A DNA stretch of 64,000 bases from Candidatus Avimonas merdigallinarum (lineage in GTDB: Bacteria > Bacillota > Clostridia > Oscillospirales > Acutalibacteraceae), in assembly GCA_904377855.1 (NCBI GenBank), contig CAJFGS010000009.1, positions 1 to 64,000 on the forward strand, read 5' to 3'. The notes under the pieces are model-generated. The model had not been told where the DNA came from and ran no database searches. It saw only the letters and a program-made list of their open reading frames with translations. Below are positions 17,921 to 25,119 of this stretch, in pieces (positions within the stretch are counted from its first letter, which is position 1; each line of letters opens with the position of its first letter). The position numbers and the translations under genes are program-made.

Positions 17921-20281
17921 TCAAGCTCCTCTCAGATTTAGAGACAATAACCGACTCACCGCTTCACAATAGGGTTTTGAATATTCGGCTCCATTACAAA
18001 GAAACATATCCCACATGACTTTCATATCTTCTTGTATATATATCGCATCAAAGGAGTCCGGAGTCCTATTTTGTGCCCTTTTTTCAAGGGCATTGCTAAT
18101 ATCGTCAATCACAGAGGCATCGTTATCCTTACCGAGCAACGAATTCATAAAAATGGAAAGAGGCTGGTCTTTGGACTTTTCCAAATAAGGTAACAGCTCG
18201 CTTCTATCGGTTATTCCTTGTAACAGAAGCATTTTTGCGTATAAGCAATACAGGATTTGTGCATTCTTTTTCTGCATCAAATAACAGAGCAGCTTTTGTG
18301 CGAGCAGCAGGGAGATTTCCCTCTTTTCTGTGCAAAAATCTCCAAACCGTAAGATATCGCCTGAAATCAAGTCTTCAGTATCAAAGAGTTCGATATCTTC
18401 TTTTTTGTTGTAGCATGAAACATCTTCGTGCAGCAATGCTGTGATACATTGAAGCATTGGATAATGATACTGTACAGCGTCTGTACTTTTTTTATATTCC
18501 GCCACCATCGATTTCAGGTTGGTTTCAAAAGCCGTTTTTCTTCTCTGCCGCACATTCGCTTTTTCGCAGTAAATAGAAACAAATCTCTCAGATATCGCAT
18601 CGGGATAAGCCAATAGCATAGCATATAGGTTCGCGGAGGGAGGATAGCCCTCCTCCGTAAGGTCACGCAATTCATACAGGGCTTTCGTATAGCTGTTTGC
18701 AATTTGGTCATCAGCGGTCTTTCTTTTGGCTTGATCGAAAGCTGCATAAATACTGCACTTAATTTTAATGTGCCTTGTTTCCATCAGATAATCAATTTCC
18801 AGCGCCGTATCACGAATGCATTGTATGAGGTATTCTGACACATCAACCGCTTCATCATATAAAGCAATTCGACGTAATATTTCTGCATGTATGCGTATAA
18901 TTTCCAGATGATTTTTCTTCACTTCCAGTCGTTTCGCGCCAAGGCATATTTTCAGCTTTGTGAAAAAAGCCCGGCTGATATCCAGAAATTGCTGACAGAA
19001 TACTTCTTTCTCGTTTGAACCGTTTCTGAAGCTTTCCAGGAGGTTGTAAACGATGAAACAGTAGTTGAAAAATCCATGCTGTACTCCTTCGGGGGTGTCG
19101 ATAGGAAAAAATACCTGCAGCATTTCTTTGGACGTGGTCATCACTATTCCATTTTTATCGGCGAAACACGCTTTTCCCATACAGGCGTTGGCGATCATAT
19201 TCAGAACATCTTCACTGCATCTAAAATTCGAATTAGAGATACTTTCTGCGTTCTGTATATGTTCAGCCATATATTTCGCACACAGAAAATCCCGATAAAT
19301 TTCGTGGGTGATTTTATACCTTCCGTCGACGGCTGTGATGGGCCCCAACGGAACAATAAAACTGTCAATGAGATGTTCCATTCCATACTCAGAAATCAGT
19401 CTTACAAGGACTTCCGAATTTTTTCCTTTTTTCAGCCTTTTGGAAACTTCATTGCGGATTTTCAGATCGTTCCAGTCAAGAAACATTTTCTGGTGACTGC
19501 TTGCTGCGAAGCAAAGAAGTGGCAGCAGCGTTTCGCAGACCGCGGTTTCTTGCTTTGCAAAGGGCACTGCCGTATCCGTTGCAAGCGTTCTGTTTGCCGA
19601 AATTTGCTTGTCAACCAGCCATCTGTAATAGGTGGCAAGAAGAGAATAAGCGTTCATGTGCTGTAAAAATCCATCATCCACACCGGCCATTTTGAGCTTG
19701 TGATATTTTGATAGATAAAAAGGAGTCTTTAGAAGTTTAAGGATGCTCTCGCCCAATCGGGTACTCTCCACTTCGGATTCAACAACAGAATCGGAAAGAG
19801 CTTCCAGTTTGATTTTCATCCAGTCCTTAAACGGAGCAAGAATAGTCCGGCTCGTCAATATCACGCGGACATTACAAAGCTTTGATAGCGTCCGTATTTC
19901 TTCTGTCAGATTTTCTCCAAAATAATTTTCATTGATTGCATCCAGCATCAACAGATAGCAAAAAGCCGTGTCCTGCTTATCAAAAATATTTGTTTCATAT
20001 CTTGTCCAAAAAGATTTTATTGAATCACAGGGCAAGCTATCAGCAGCACCGTAATGAAGAATGATATACTCTCGTATAGTATAGTCATCATGAGAACGAC
20101 ATTCAGCAAGGGGAACATAGAGGGGAATAATCCTTTTGCCACGGCAAAACTGTGGATTCGAGTGGAAATAGCGGAACGATTCCAAAAGAGATGTTGTTTT
20201 TCCTGAACCGCCTTCTGAAATCAAAAGGCAATTCTTTGCCTGCTCCATCAACGCTTGATTCAAAAACTCTCTCAAATTCAT
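17921..20281 (-). CDS. NACHT/STAND NTPase with TPR-like C-terminus
   Basis: A 786-residue protein and the first gene of the operon. It has Walker A SEGGSGKT (22-29), Walker B MLDAINE (D114), sensor VILTSRT (140-146), TPFYLSKYHKLK and a helical module ending ITHEIYRDFLCAKYM. From about residue 400 to the end it is all helical, with TPR-like spacing. The core parallels the other NTPase of the operon nearly residue for residue, but the C-terminal half is unrelated. The ATG at 20281 is preferred because AAAAGGG lies 9 bases upstream; an ATG three codons earlier sits directly on that site. Confidence 0.85.
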   Translation of the reverse strand: MNLREFLNQALMEQAKNCLLISEGGSGKTTSLLESFRYFHSNPQFCRGKRIIPLYVPLAECRSHDDYTIREYIILHYGAADSLPCDSIKSFWTRYETNIFDKQDTAFCYLLMLDAINENYFGENLTEEIRTLSKLCNVRVILTSRTILAPFKDWMKIKLEALSDSVVESEVESTRLGESILKLLKTPFYLSKYHKLKMAGVDDGFLQHMNAYSLLATYYRWLVDKQISANRTLATDTAVPFAKQETAVCETLLPLLCFAASSHQKMFLDWNDLKIRNEVSKRLKKGKNSEVLVRLISEYGMEHLIDSFIVPLGPITAVDGRYKITHEIYRDFLCAKYMAEHIQNAESISNSNFRCSEDVLNMIANACMGKACFADKNGIVMTTSKEMLQVFFPIDTPEGVQHGFFNYCFIVYNLLESFRNGSNEKEVFCQQFLDISRAFFTKLKICLGAKRLEVKKNHLEIIRIHAEILRRIALYDEAVDVSEYLIQCIRDTALEIDYLMETRHIKIKCSIYAAFDQAKRKTADDQIANSYTKALYELRDLTEEGYPPSANLYAMLLAYPDAISERFVSIYCEKANVRQRRKTAFETNLKSMVAEYKKSTDAVQYHYPMLQCITALLHEDVSCYNKKEDIELFDTEDLISGDILRFGDFCTEKREISLLLAQKLLCYLMQKKNAQILYCLYAKMLLLQGITDRSELLPYLEKSKDQPLSIFMNSLLGKDNDASVIDDISNALEKRAQNRTPDSFDAIYIQEDMKVMWDMFLCNGAEYSKPYCEAVSRLLSLNLRGA

Positions 20282-20340
20282 AGATGACATCCCTTTTATT
20301 TGCATTGCTTGCAGATTCAATTAAAATGCTCCATATTACT

Positions 20341-20369
20341 ATTATATTTAGACCTTATAAGTCCGTCAA
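20341..20369 (-). promoter_or_regulatory. promoter of the NTPase-kinase operon
   Basis: On the minus strand TTGACG (20369-20364) is followed by 17 bases and a perfect TATAAT (20346-20341). This is a near-consensus vegetative promoter about 60 bases before the first start codon, so the operon is probably transcribed constitutively. No operator-like repeat was seen next to it. Confidence 0.8.
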
Positions 20370-20398
20370 CAGGATACTCTCCTGTCTAATCTAATAGC

Positions 20399-20438
20399 AA
20401 AAACGCCGAACCAGAATCAACTCTGGCTCAGCGTTTTT
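20399..20438 (-). terminator. intrinsic terminator between small-gene cluster and NTPase operon
   Basis: A hairpin with arms of about 16 bases (some G-U type pairs and one mismatch) flanked by A and T runs on both sides. On the minus strand it ends the small-gene cluster upstream of the NTPase operon promoter. It may also act on the plus strand. Confidence 0.7.
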
Positions 20439-20512
20439 TCTTTTCGGTACAGCTCAGATCTACACATAAATCGTCCGATCTACTGCCGTGATTACCGGCC
20501 GTAGACCAACTG

Positions 20513-20719
20513 CTAGAAAAGCGTTCCAGACGGCATCACCATAATCGATTGCTGATTCATTCTCTTTATTTTCTGATGAATACACTTCGAGTAACTCATC
20601 CAGTTTTTTGCTGCCTTCTCGATCAACTCATCATCGGTATCGTCGGGATAACAGTCGTTGTATGAACCGTAATCGCCGTATGCGTCGTGCAATAGCAACC
20701 GTTCAGAACAATATAGCAT
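20513..20719 (-). CDS. small hypothetical protein, 68 residues
   Basis: The ATG overlaps the stop codon of the 38-residue gene upstream in a TAATG arrangement, which argues for coupled translation. The sequence is tyrosine- and aspartate-rich at the start (HDAYGDYGSYNDCYPDDTDD) and basic in the middle. No family is recognised. It is the last gene of the small-gene cluster. Confidence 0.45.
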   Translation of the reverse strand: MLYCSERLLLHDAYGDYGSYNDCYPDDTDDELIEKAAKNWMSYSKCIHQKIKRMNQQSIMVMPSGTLF

Positions 20720-20835
20720 TAATCTGCTGATCGACTTTCAACATAGGTCGCTTCCCGGTCATAATCTATGTTTTCTTCATCCTCAATAAGAACGGTTATA
20801 TCTTCTGGAGAAACATCATCAATCCAAGTATTCAC
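20719..20835 (-). CDS. small acidic hypothetical protein, 38 residues
   Basis: A short frame with a GTG start, beginning MNTWIDDVSPEDITVLIEDE and ending YVESRSAD. It is strongly acidic. It overlaps the end of the 108-residue gene by 17 bases and the next gene by one base, so all three are likely translated as a coupled series. There is no clear independent ribosome site. No function is known. Confidence 0.4.
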   Translation of the reverse strand: MNTWIDDVSPEDITVLIEDEENIDYDREATYVESRSAD

Positions 20836-21145
20836 GTTTTTCCGTTTCGATTTCCTCTTGCATTATACGCTGTGCAGTCTTTAAATTCTGAGTCACTCCC
20901 AGTACGGCGATTCCTCCTTCATAATCTTTTACCCAGTCACAGGTCACCACATACCTCGGTAGTGGGGGAGAAAAATGGCGTTGGCTATTTAAGAATGGAG
21001 ATTGCATGGAAGAGAAAGCATTGATACTATATCCGTCCGATCCGAGCATTTCGATATAGGCGCCGGATTCCACAAACGGCGCTATCGTTTTCAAAACAAT
21101 AAGATCGTCGTATCCCAATGTATCACAGCAAAAGGTAATTCCCAT
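20819..21145 (-). CDS. hypothetical protein, 108 residues
   Basis: Begins MGITFCCDTLGYDDLIVLKT. It has a mixed alpha/beta composition, a conserved-looking YVVTCDWVKDYEGGIAVLG segment near residue 65 and a charged C-terminal helix. It overlaps the upstream 81-residue gene by 23 bases. It is of the type of small proteins carried by clostridial conjugative elements, with no assigned function. Confidence 0.55.
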   Translation of the reverse strand: MGITFCCDTLGYDDLIVLKTIAPFVESGAYIEMLGSDGYSINAFSSMQSPFLNSQRHFSPPLPRYVVTCDWVKDYEGGIAVLGVTQNLKTAQRIMQEEIETEKREYLD

Positions 21146-21368
21146 TTATCCCTTCCTCATTACTTTCGCACTCCCAGCCGCATACTCTCATGGCCGCAAA
21201 TAGATCTTGTCTTTCGCAGGTTGATAGGACTTCCTTAATATCTATTCCGTTAAGCTGTTGATGGCTTTTTGCCATATCGCCCAGCGCTTTGCAAGCTGGT
21301 TCGAAATCTGCAAAGTGAATCATAAATTTTGCATCTGTCTGTTTTACACCATACCCCATAATTTCCAC
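21123..21368 (-). CDS. hypothetical protein, 81 residues
   Basis: A small soluble protein beginning MEIMGYGVKQTDAKFMIHFA, with a GAGAGGTGG ribosome site 7 bases before the ATG. A strand-helix pattern and a C-terminal CGWECESNEEGI stretch are visible. Function unknown. It overlaps the next gene downstream. Confidence 0.55.
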   Translation of the reverse strand: MEIMGYGVKQTDAKFMIHFADFEPACKALGDMAKSHQQLNGIDIKEVLSTCERQDLFAAMRVCGWECESNEEGINGNYLLL

Positions 21369-21381
21369 CTCTCAGTTCGTT

Positions 21382-21515
21382 TTATTCAAAATAATGCACC
21401 AGATCTTTTGTGCTATAAATCCTGCGCTCTTCTCTTTTTATGCCATCACAAATAATGCTTTCCATAAGCACGACAATATAGGGATACCGTAATGGTTGCT
21501 CTAAAACTTACCCAT
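21382..21515 (-). pseudogene. small gene broken by a probable frameshift
   Basis: An ATG 2 bases after the stop of the neighbouring gene gives only MGKF before a stop. If one T is restored in the TTTT run just after it, the frame reads on as LEQPLRYPYIVVLMESIICD and then a charged tail ending VHYFE, about 43 residues, with a stop just before the next gene's ribosome site. This suggests a one-base loss. A sequencing error cannot be excluded. Confidence 0.4.
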
Positions 21516-21517
21516 TC

Positions 21518-22075
21518 TTATTTATCTTCAAGCATCCGATATTCTCCCCAACGCCCACAGTTTGGACAATAAGTTCGATTGTTCGTATCATATGCGAGCC
21601 GTTCCTGTGTCACTATGCCTTCTTTTTTGCAGCAAAGAAAGAAAACGCGAATAAGATTAGCCTTATCCAAAATTCCCGGGCGATACTGTTGGTTAAACGG
21701 TATAAAGTCCACCCAAATCGGGTCATCAAAGATTCTGGCGGCATATAGCTCCAAGGTGAATTGTTTCAATTCCTCTTTGTTGCGTTCCGGTCTTTCCTTT
21801 GCCGTCCACTCTTTCAGCCAACCGAACAGTTTTTCCTCGCCATTGCGTTGAACCAGTTCCAGTACAAGCTCCTGCTATAACGACCGTTCTATATCTCCGA
21901 TATTTGTACCGATGCCGTTTCGGTAGGCATGTGTTTTATTCCATCCTGTACCTTTTGTCAAGGCTACTCCTGTTCCGTAATGCGCCCGCAGATCAATAGA
22001 TGTCGGTTGAATATTACCGAGCTGCTCTCTTTTGTCTATCCGCGTGTTGTTAAAAATTGTCTTGTATTTCTCCAC
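21518..22075 (-). pseudogene. hypothetical zinc-ribbon gene interrupted by an amber codon
   Basis: Two parts lie in the same frame. The first 66 codons run from the ATG at 22075 to IGDIERSL. A single TAG at 21877-21875 follows. The frame then continues for 118 codons from QELVLELVQRNGEEKLFGWL, through an FFLCCKKEGI segment, to a CPNCGRW knuckle and the end. The continuity makes a single gene of about 185 codons with a CAG-to-TAG change likely. Alternatively the second part is a separate gene using a CTG start behind CAGGAG. Function unknown; the type is that of mobile-element accessory proteins. Confidence 0.55.
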
Positions 22076-22090
22076 TGTTATTCACCTTCC

Positions 22091-22125
22091 AGGAACGACA
22101 GGGGGCCTCTCCCCCTGTCGTTCCT
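22091..22125. repeat. perfect 15-base inverted repeat
   Basis: The arms at 22091-22105 and 22111-22125 pair perfectly around a 5-base loop, giving a very stable GC-rich hairpin between two minus-strand genes. On the minus strand no T-run follows; on the plus strand a short mixed T-rich stretch does. It may stabilise or process mRNA rather than terminate it. Confidence 0.6.
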
Positions 22126-22133
22126 CTTTTCTT

Positions 22134-22298
22134 TTATTCGATGACAGATACCTGGATCTGAAAATCCGTGTCGGTCGCCGGATTACGGATGATAACACAG
22201 TCTGCGTCACCATCCAAAATGCGGAACCCTGCCGCCGCAAGCGCGTATTCCACCCGTTCAAAGATTTCTTTCTTCTGCTTGTCTTCCGTCTGCATCAT
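22134..22298 (-). CDS. small hypothetical protein, 54 residues
   Basis: Begins MMQTEDKQKKEIFERVEYAL and continues as a small alpha/beta protein with strands DADCVIIRN and FQIQVSVIE. Its ATG overlaps the upstream stop in an ATGA arrangement. Compact coupled small genes of this type are usual in mobile elements. Function unknown. Confidence 0.5.
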   Translation of the reverse strand: MMQTEDKQKKEIFERVEYALAAAGFRILDGDADCVIIRNPATDTDFQIQVSVIE

Positions 22299-22573
22299 AA
22301 GCCTTCTCCCATAAAACAGGTCGTCTCCGGCTCGGCGTCCAAATCATCCACCTTCGGATACAAATGCGCCTGCAATCCTTTCTTTTCATTATCGGCACCG
22401 TTGTATTCGATTATCGCTACCAGTACTGGATGCTCGTCTATCGGGCGTTTCAAATAGATATTGATACCCGGAAAGTCCTCCCCGTCCTGCGACTCGGTTG
22501 CGTACAATACACCGATTGGTGTTTGGACACCGGCTCCATCACGATCTTTGAGCATATCATCATATGTAGTCAC
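22295..22573 (-). CDS. hypothetical protein, 92 residues
   Basis: A GTG start inside GTGTGA overlaps the stop of the upstream gene. The protein begins MTTYDDMLKDRDGAGVQTPI. It has a beta-rich middle (GVLYATESQDGEDFPGINIY) and is acidic. It is not recognised. Confidence 0.55.
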   Translation of the reverse strand: MTTYDDMLKDRDGAGVQTPIGVLYATESQDGEDFPGINIYLKRPIDEHPVLVAIIEYNGADNEKKGLQAHLYPKVDDLDAEPETTCFMGEGL

Positions 22574-22728
22574 ACTTTATTCCTCGTCTTTGTAATTTTT
22601 AGCATATACAGTTGATATTCCCTGCAAATTTGTTTCAGTTCAGCAATTCCGGCTTCCGCCTGCTGCTCGTTTAAATTACAATTTGAAATGGCTTTGCCGT
22701 TACTCAGTGTCATCATAACCCGAATCAT
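22570..22728 (-). CDS. small hypothetical protein, 52 residues
   Basis: Begins MIRVMMTLSNGKAISNCNLN, followed by an amphipathic helix (EQQAEAGIAELKQICREY) and a basic tail. GGGGAG lies just before the ATG. It overlaps the gene on each side by a few bases. Its position in a tightly packed minus-strand series supports it being real. Confidence 0.5.
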   Translation of the reverse strand: MIRVMMTLSNGKAISNCNLNEQQAEAGIAELKQICREYQLYMLKITKTRNKV

Positions 22729-23047
22729 ACTGCTCCCCCTTTTTTCTTACATACACAAGCAGAAAATCAGCCCCGTCTGGGAGGCGGTATTTGCCGGATT
22801 TGTTTTCGTTTCGTGCATCCTCCAAAATCGGAACAACATCTATTTCAAAAGATGTAGGATCAAAATTGTGCTGTTCATAATAATCTGCTTCCACAAAGCC
22901 ATATGCTGAGGTATTGTTGCCATGATATTCAATCGGCATGTACTCTTTATCCGCAGGCAAGTGTTCGAGCAGGGACCGGTATTCCACCGCAGTCAATCCT
23001 CTGCAAAGTTCAGTCATTCCGAGTGCCATAATCAGTTGTTCCATCAT
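22700..23047 (-). CDS. hypothetical protein, 115 residues
   Basis: Preceded by GGAGGAGAAAT. The N-terminal half is helical (MTELCRGLTAVEYRSLLEHL); the C-terminal half has strands FEIDVVPILEDA and DFLLVYVRKKGE. No family is recognised. It starts 12 bases after the acyltransferase-like gene. Confidence 0.6.
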   Translation of the reverse strand: MMEQLIMALGMTELCRGLTAVEYRSLLEHLPADKEYMPIEYHGNNTSAYGFVEADYYEQHNFDPTSFEIDVVPILEDARNENKSGKYRLPDGADFLLVYVRKKGEQYDSGYDDTE

Positions 23048-23059
23048 ATTTCTCCTCCA

Positions 23060-23923
23060 TCATAAATCTAATACCCATCTCTTCTTTGGTCCGCTAGGGT
23101 ACTTTTCAGTACATCGGGGCCTGCTTTGCGAATTCCAGCCCTGTGGGGCATTCTCCGTAACTCCGTCCAGCTGGAAACCCGCCGCTTTTATCCCGACACC
23201 GTCTTCCTCTGCCAGCGTGTAGGTGAGAAACCGACAATATCCCATGTTTCTGCTGGCTTTCACTACCAGTGAATACAGCTTGCTGCACACATCCGCATAT
23301 CGGACATCAGAACACACCCGGTTGATTTCGAGCGTTTTACCATCCATCTGTATCCGAGCTTTCGGTGTGCTGGCAACAGCGATACCCACAGGTTCCTCTT
23401 CTCCTGCGACCACAAGCGCTACCGAAAACTTATGGAATTTAGGCGGACCACAGTGCCGATGATGTTTCCTGATGTATTGCTGCGCTTCCTTCAGGCTGAT
23501 CGGACATATTTTCAGTTCGGTAACAATGCTGCGCCGCTTACCATCCACCTGAAAGAACACATCGCTGATTTTCCCTTCGCACAGGACAAAATCGCCGTAT
23601 TTGCGTTTAATCATCAGGGTTCTTGCCCGCGTCTTATCCTTCAGCTTCATCGGCTGCAGCGGTTTAGCTGTAAACAGAGCTTTAACCGAAACCGACAGCA
23701 CTGGCATCATACGTTCAACGACCGGGTTAAGCAGCAGCTGATCCACACCCGTGGAATGATAAGCACGGATTCCGCTGGGCAGACATCCACCATTCAGGCG
23801 AATAATCTCCTCAAACTCTTCGTCGCGCATCACATGCGGCACCTTATAGTCCTTTCCGTCGATCCGCACAATGAAAATATGGTACGGCGAAAAAGTCGAT
23901 GCCCTCATAGAATCTTTTCCCAT
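23060..23923 (-). CDS. XF1762-like N-acyltransferase-fold protein
   Basis: A 287-residue protein. The C-terminal 130 residues match the XF1762 type, a GNAT-like fold found in phages and elements: a YIRKHHRHCGPPKFHKFSVA segment, then LVVAGEEEPVGIAVAS, INRVCSDV, NMGYCRFLTYTL and AAGFQLDG. The N-terminal 150 residues are unrecognised. The acceptor is unknown. The start at 23923 is chosen because GGGGGATATC lies 8 bases upstream; an open frame extends back to 24091 without such a site. It is the first gene of the cluster running to 20513. Confidence 0.7.
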   Translation of the reverse strand: MGKDSMRASTFSPYHIFIVRIDGKDYKVPHVMRDEEFEEIIRLNGGCLPSGIRAYHSTGVDQLLLNPVVERMMPVLSVSVKALFTAKPLQPMKLKDKTRARTLMIKRKYGDFVLCEGKISDVFFQVDGKRRSIVTELKICPISLKEAQQYIRKHHRHCGPPKFHKFSVALVVAGEEEPVGIAVASTPKARIQMDGKTLEINRVCSDVRYADVCSKLYSLVVKASRNMGYCRFLTYTLAEEDGVGIKAAGFQLDGVTENAPQGWNSQSRPRCTEKYPSGPKKRWVLDL

Positions 23924-24118
23924 TTCGATATCCCCCTGTTTCACACTTCTTTGAAGCGAAGCCACCTCGCTATCCATCCCTCCAATAAAACCATGTTGCT
24001 TTTCTCGTTGCCATGTGAATTTCCCCTTCCTTATTAAAAAATTCATATATAATGTACGGCGATAGTTGTTTTCGTTACAAGAAAACTTCAAAGGTCACCC
24101 AGTATCAAGAAAAAATAA

Positions 24119-24156
24119 AAGCGACAGCAGGAGATTTGCTCTCTCTGCTGTCGCTT
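24119..24156 (-). terminator. intrinsic terminator after the HIT gene
   Basis: A stem of 15-16 pairs around a short loop. On the minus strand it is followed by TTATTTTTTC. It lies about 20 bases after the stop codon of the HIT-family gene and separates it from the small-gene cluster. Confidence 0.8.
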
Positions 24157-24174
24157 GTTATTCGTTTACTGTTT

Positions 24175-24489
24175 TTAACCCTCACTGATCATGTGAATAT
24201 GCAAATGAAACACCATTTGCCCGGCTGACAAGCCATTGTTACAAACCATCTTGTACCCCTGTAGTTTTTTATCGCAGGCGATCTTTGCTGCCACTTCATA
24301 GATTTTTGCAATATACTCACTATTTGCGCTGGTAATATCAAACCCGGTCTTGATAAGCTCAAACATGTCATCGTCATCAAACACATAGTACGGATGGTTT
24401 GGAAAATCGTCAATCAACTGAATACTGATTTTTCCTGTCACAGACGCCAAGGGGGCAGTCTGTCCTTTTTGCATTTTCTCCACTGTCAT
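24175..24489 (-). CDS. HIT-family (histidine triad) protein with divergent N-terminus
   Basis: A 104-residue protein. Residues 55-104 match the second half of HIT nucleotide hydrolases: a helix YIAKIYEVAAKIACDK, then GYKMVCNNGLSAGQMVFHLH and the catalytic HLHIHMI triad, which ends the protein. HIT proteins hydrolyse nucleoside phosphoramidates or dinucleotides. The first 50 residues lack the usual CIFC and IPKxH segments and look unrelated. AAGGAAGG before the ATG supports the start, so this may be a reduced HIT protein or a recombinant one. Confidence 0.65.
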   Translation of the reverse strand: MTVEKMQKGQTAPLASVTGKISIQLIDDFPNHPYYVFDDDDMFELIKTGFDITSANSEYIAKIYEVAAKIACDKKLQGYKMVCNNGLSAGQMVFHLHIHMISEG

Positions 24490-24520
24490 ATCGCACCTTC
24501 CTTTTCAAATTTTAGGCAAA

Positions 24521-24567
24521 AGAAAAAGCGCCTTTCTTTTACCCGAATGGGAGTAAAGGAAAGACGC
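24521..24567 (-). terminator. hairpin with T-run, terminator
   Basis: Arms 24528-24542 and 24553-24567 pair with two G-U type positions. On the minus strand the stem runs into TTTTTCTTTT. It lies between the tRNA genes and the HIT gene and would end the tRNA transcript. Confidence 0.65.
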
Positions 24568-24685
24568 TCAAATTCACCCTTAATTCAATTTCCAGTGCTT
24601 TTCTCCGGTTCAAGTCCGTGTTGACCGGAGAATCAGGCAAATGTTTGTCGTCTGTTGACATTCCTTGTTTTGCCCTGAAAACACT

Positions 24686-24712
24686 GAAAACCCGCTTAAA
24701 CAGCGGGTTTTC
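24686..24712 (-). terminator. hairpin directly after tRNA-Thr
   Basis: A perfect 11-pair stem (24686-24696 with 24702-24712) about 30 bases downstream of the tRNA-Thr 3' end. On the minus strand AGTGTTTTC follows, which is a weak T-run, so it may be a first terminator or processing hairpin. Confidence 0.55.
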
Positions 24713-24741
24713 GATGTGTGTTCCATATTGTGGAACAATTC

Positions 24742-24817
<76 letters not shown>

Positions 24818-24820
24818 AAA

Positions 24821-24897
24821 TGGCGACCCGGAACGGGCTCGAACCGTCGACCTCTAGCGTGACAGGCTAGCGTTCTAACCAGCTGAACTACCGGGCC
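24821..24897 (-). tRNA. tRNA-Asp (anticodon GTC)
   Basis: The minus strand shows acceptor GGCCCGG with CCGGGTC-like pairing, a D-arm, anticodon loop CCTGTCACG with anticodon GTC, a T-arm with GGTTCGAGCCC, and an encoded CCA. It lies 3 bases upstream of tRNA-Thr, and both share the promoter at 24941-24969. Confidence 0.95.
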
Positions 24898-24940
24898 ATT
24901 TGTCTGTTTCCCACAGCTCTGTGCCGTGGCAACGGAGTGT

Positions 24941-24969
24941 ATTATACTGGATATCCATAAGATTGTCAA
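24941..24969 (-). promoter_or_regulatory. promoter of the tRNA-Asp/tRNA-Thr unit
   Basis: A fully consensus promoter on the minus strand: TTGACA-like sequence (24969-24964), 17-base spacer, TATAAT (24946-24941). It lies about 44 bases before the 5' end of tRNA-Asp. Confidence 0.85.
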
Positions 24970-25119
24970 GTGCTTTTCATGGATTTTCCGGCAGGAATTT
25001 TTGCCGCCCGGTTTTTGAGGCGGGAGTAAATTTTGCTATTTCTGGTCTTGTACAGGCAGGTTTTCCCGTATACATGGATATCTCCATAGCGGAATCCAGC
25101 CGAAAGGAAGATTGCTTTG

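Noticed and set aside
1-24741. Direct repeat of the tRNA-Thr 3' end marking the second attachment site
   Set aside because: None was noticed by eye within the window; it may lie to the left, and an exhaustive search was not possible.
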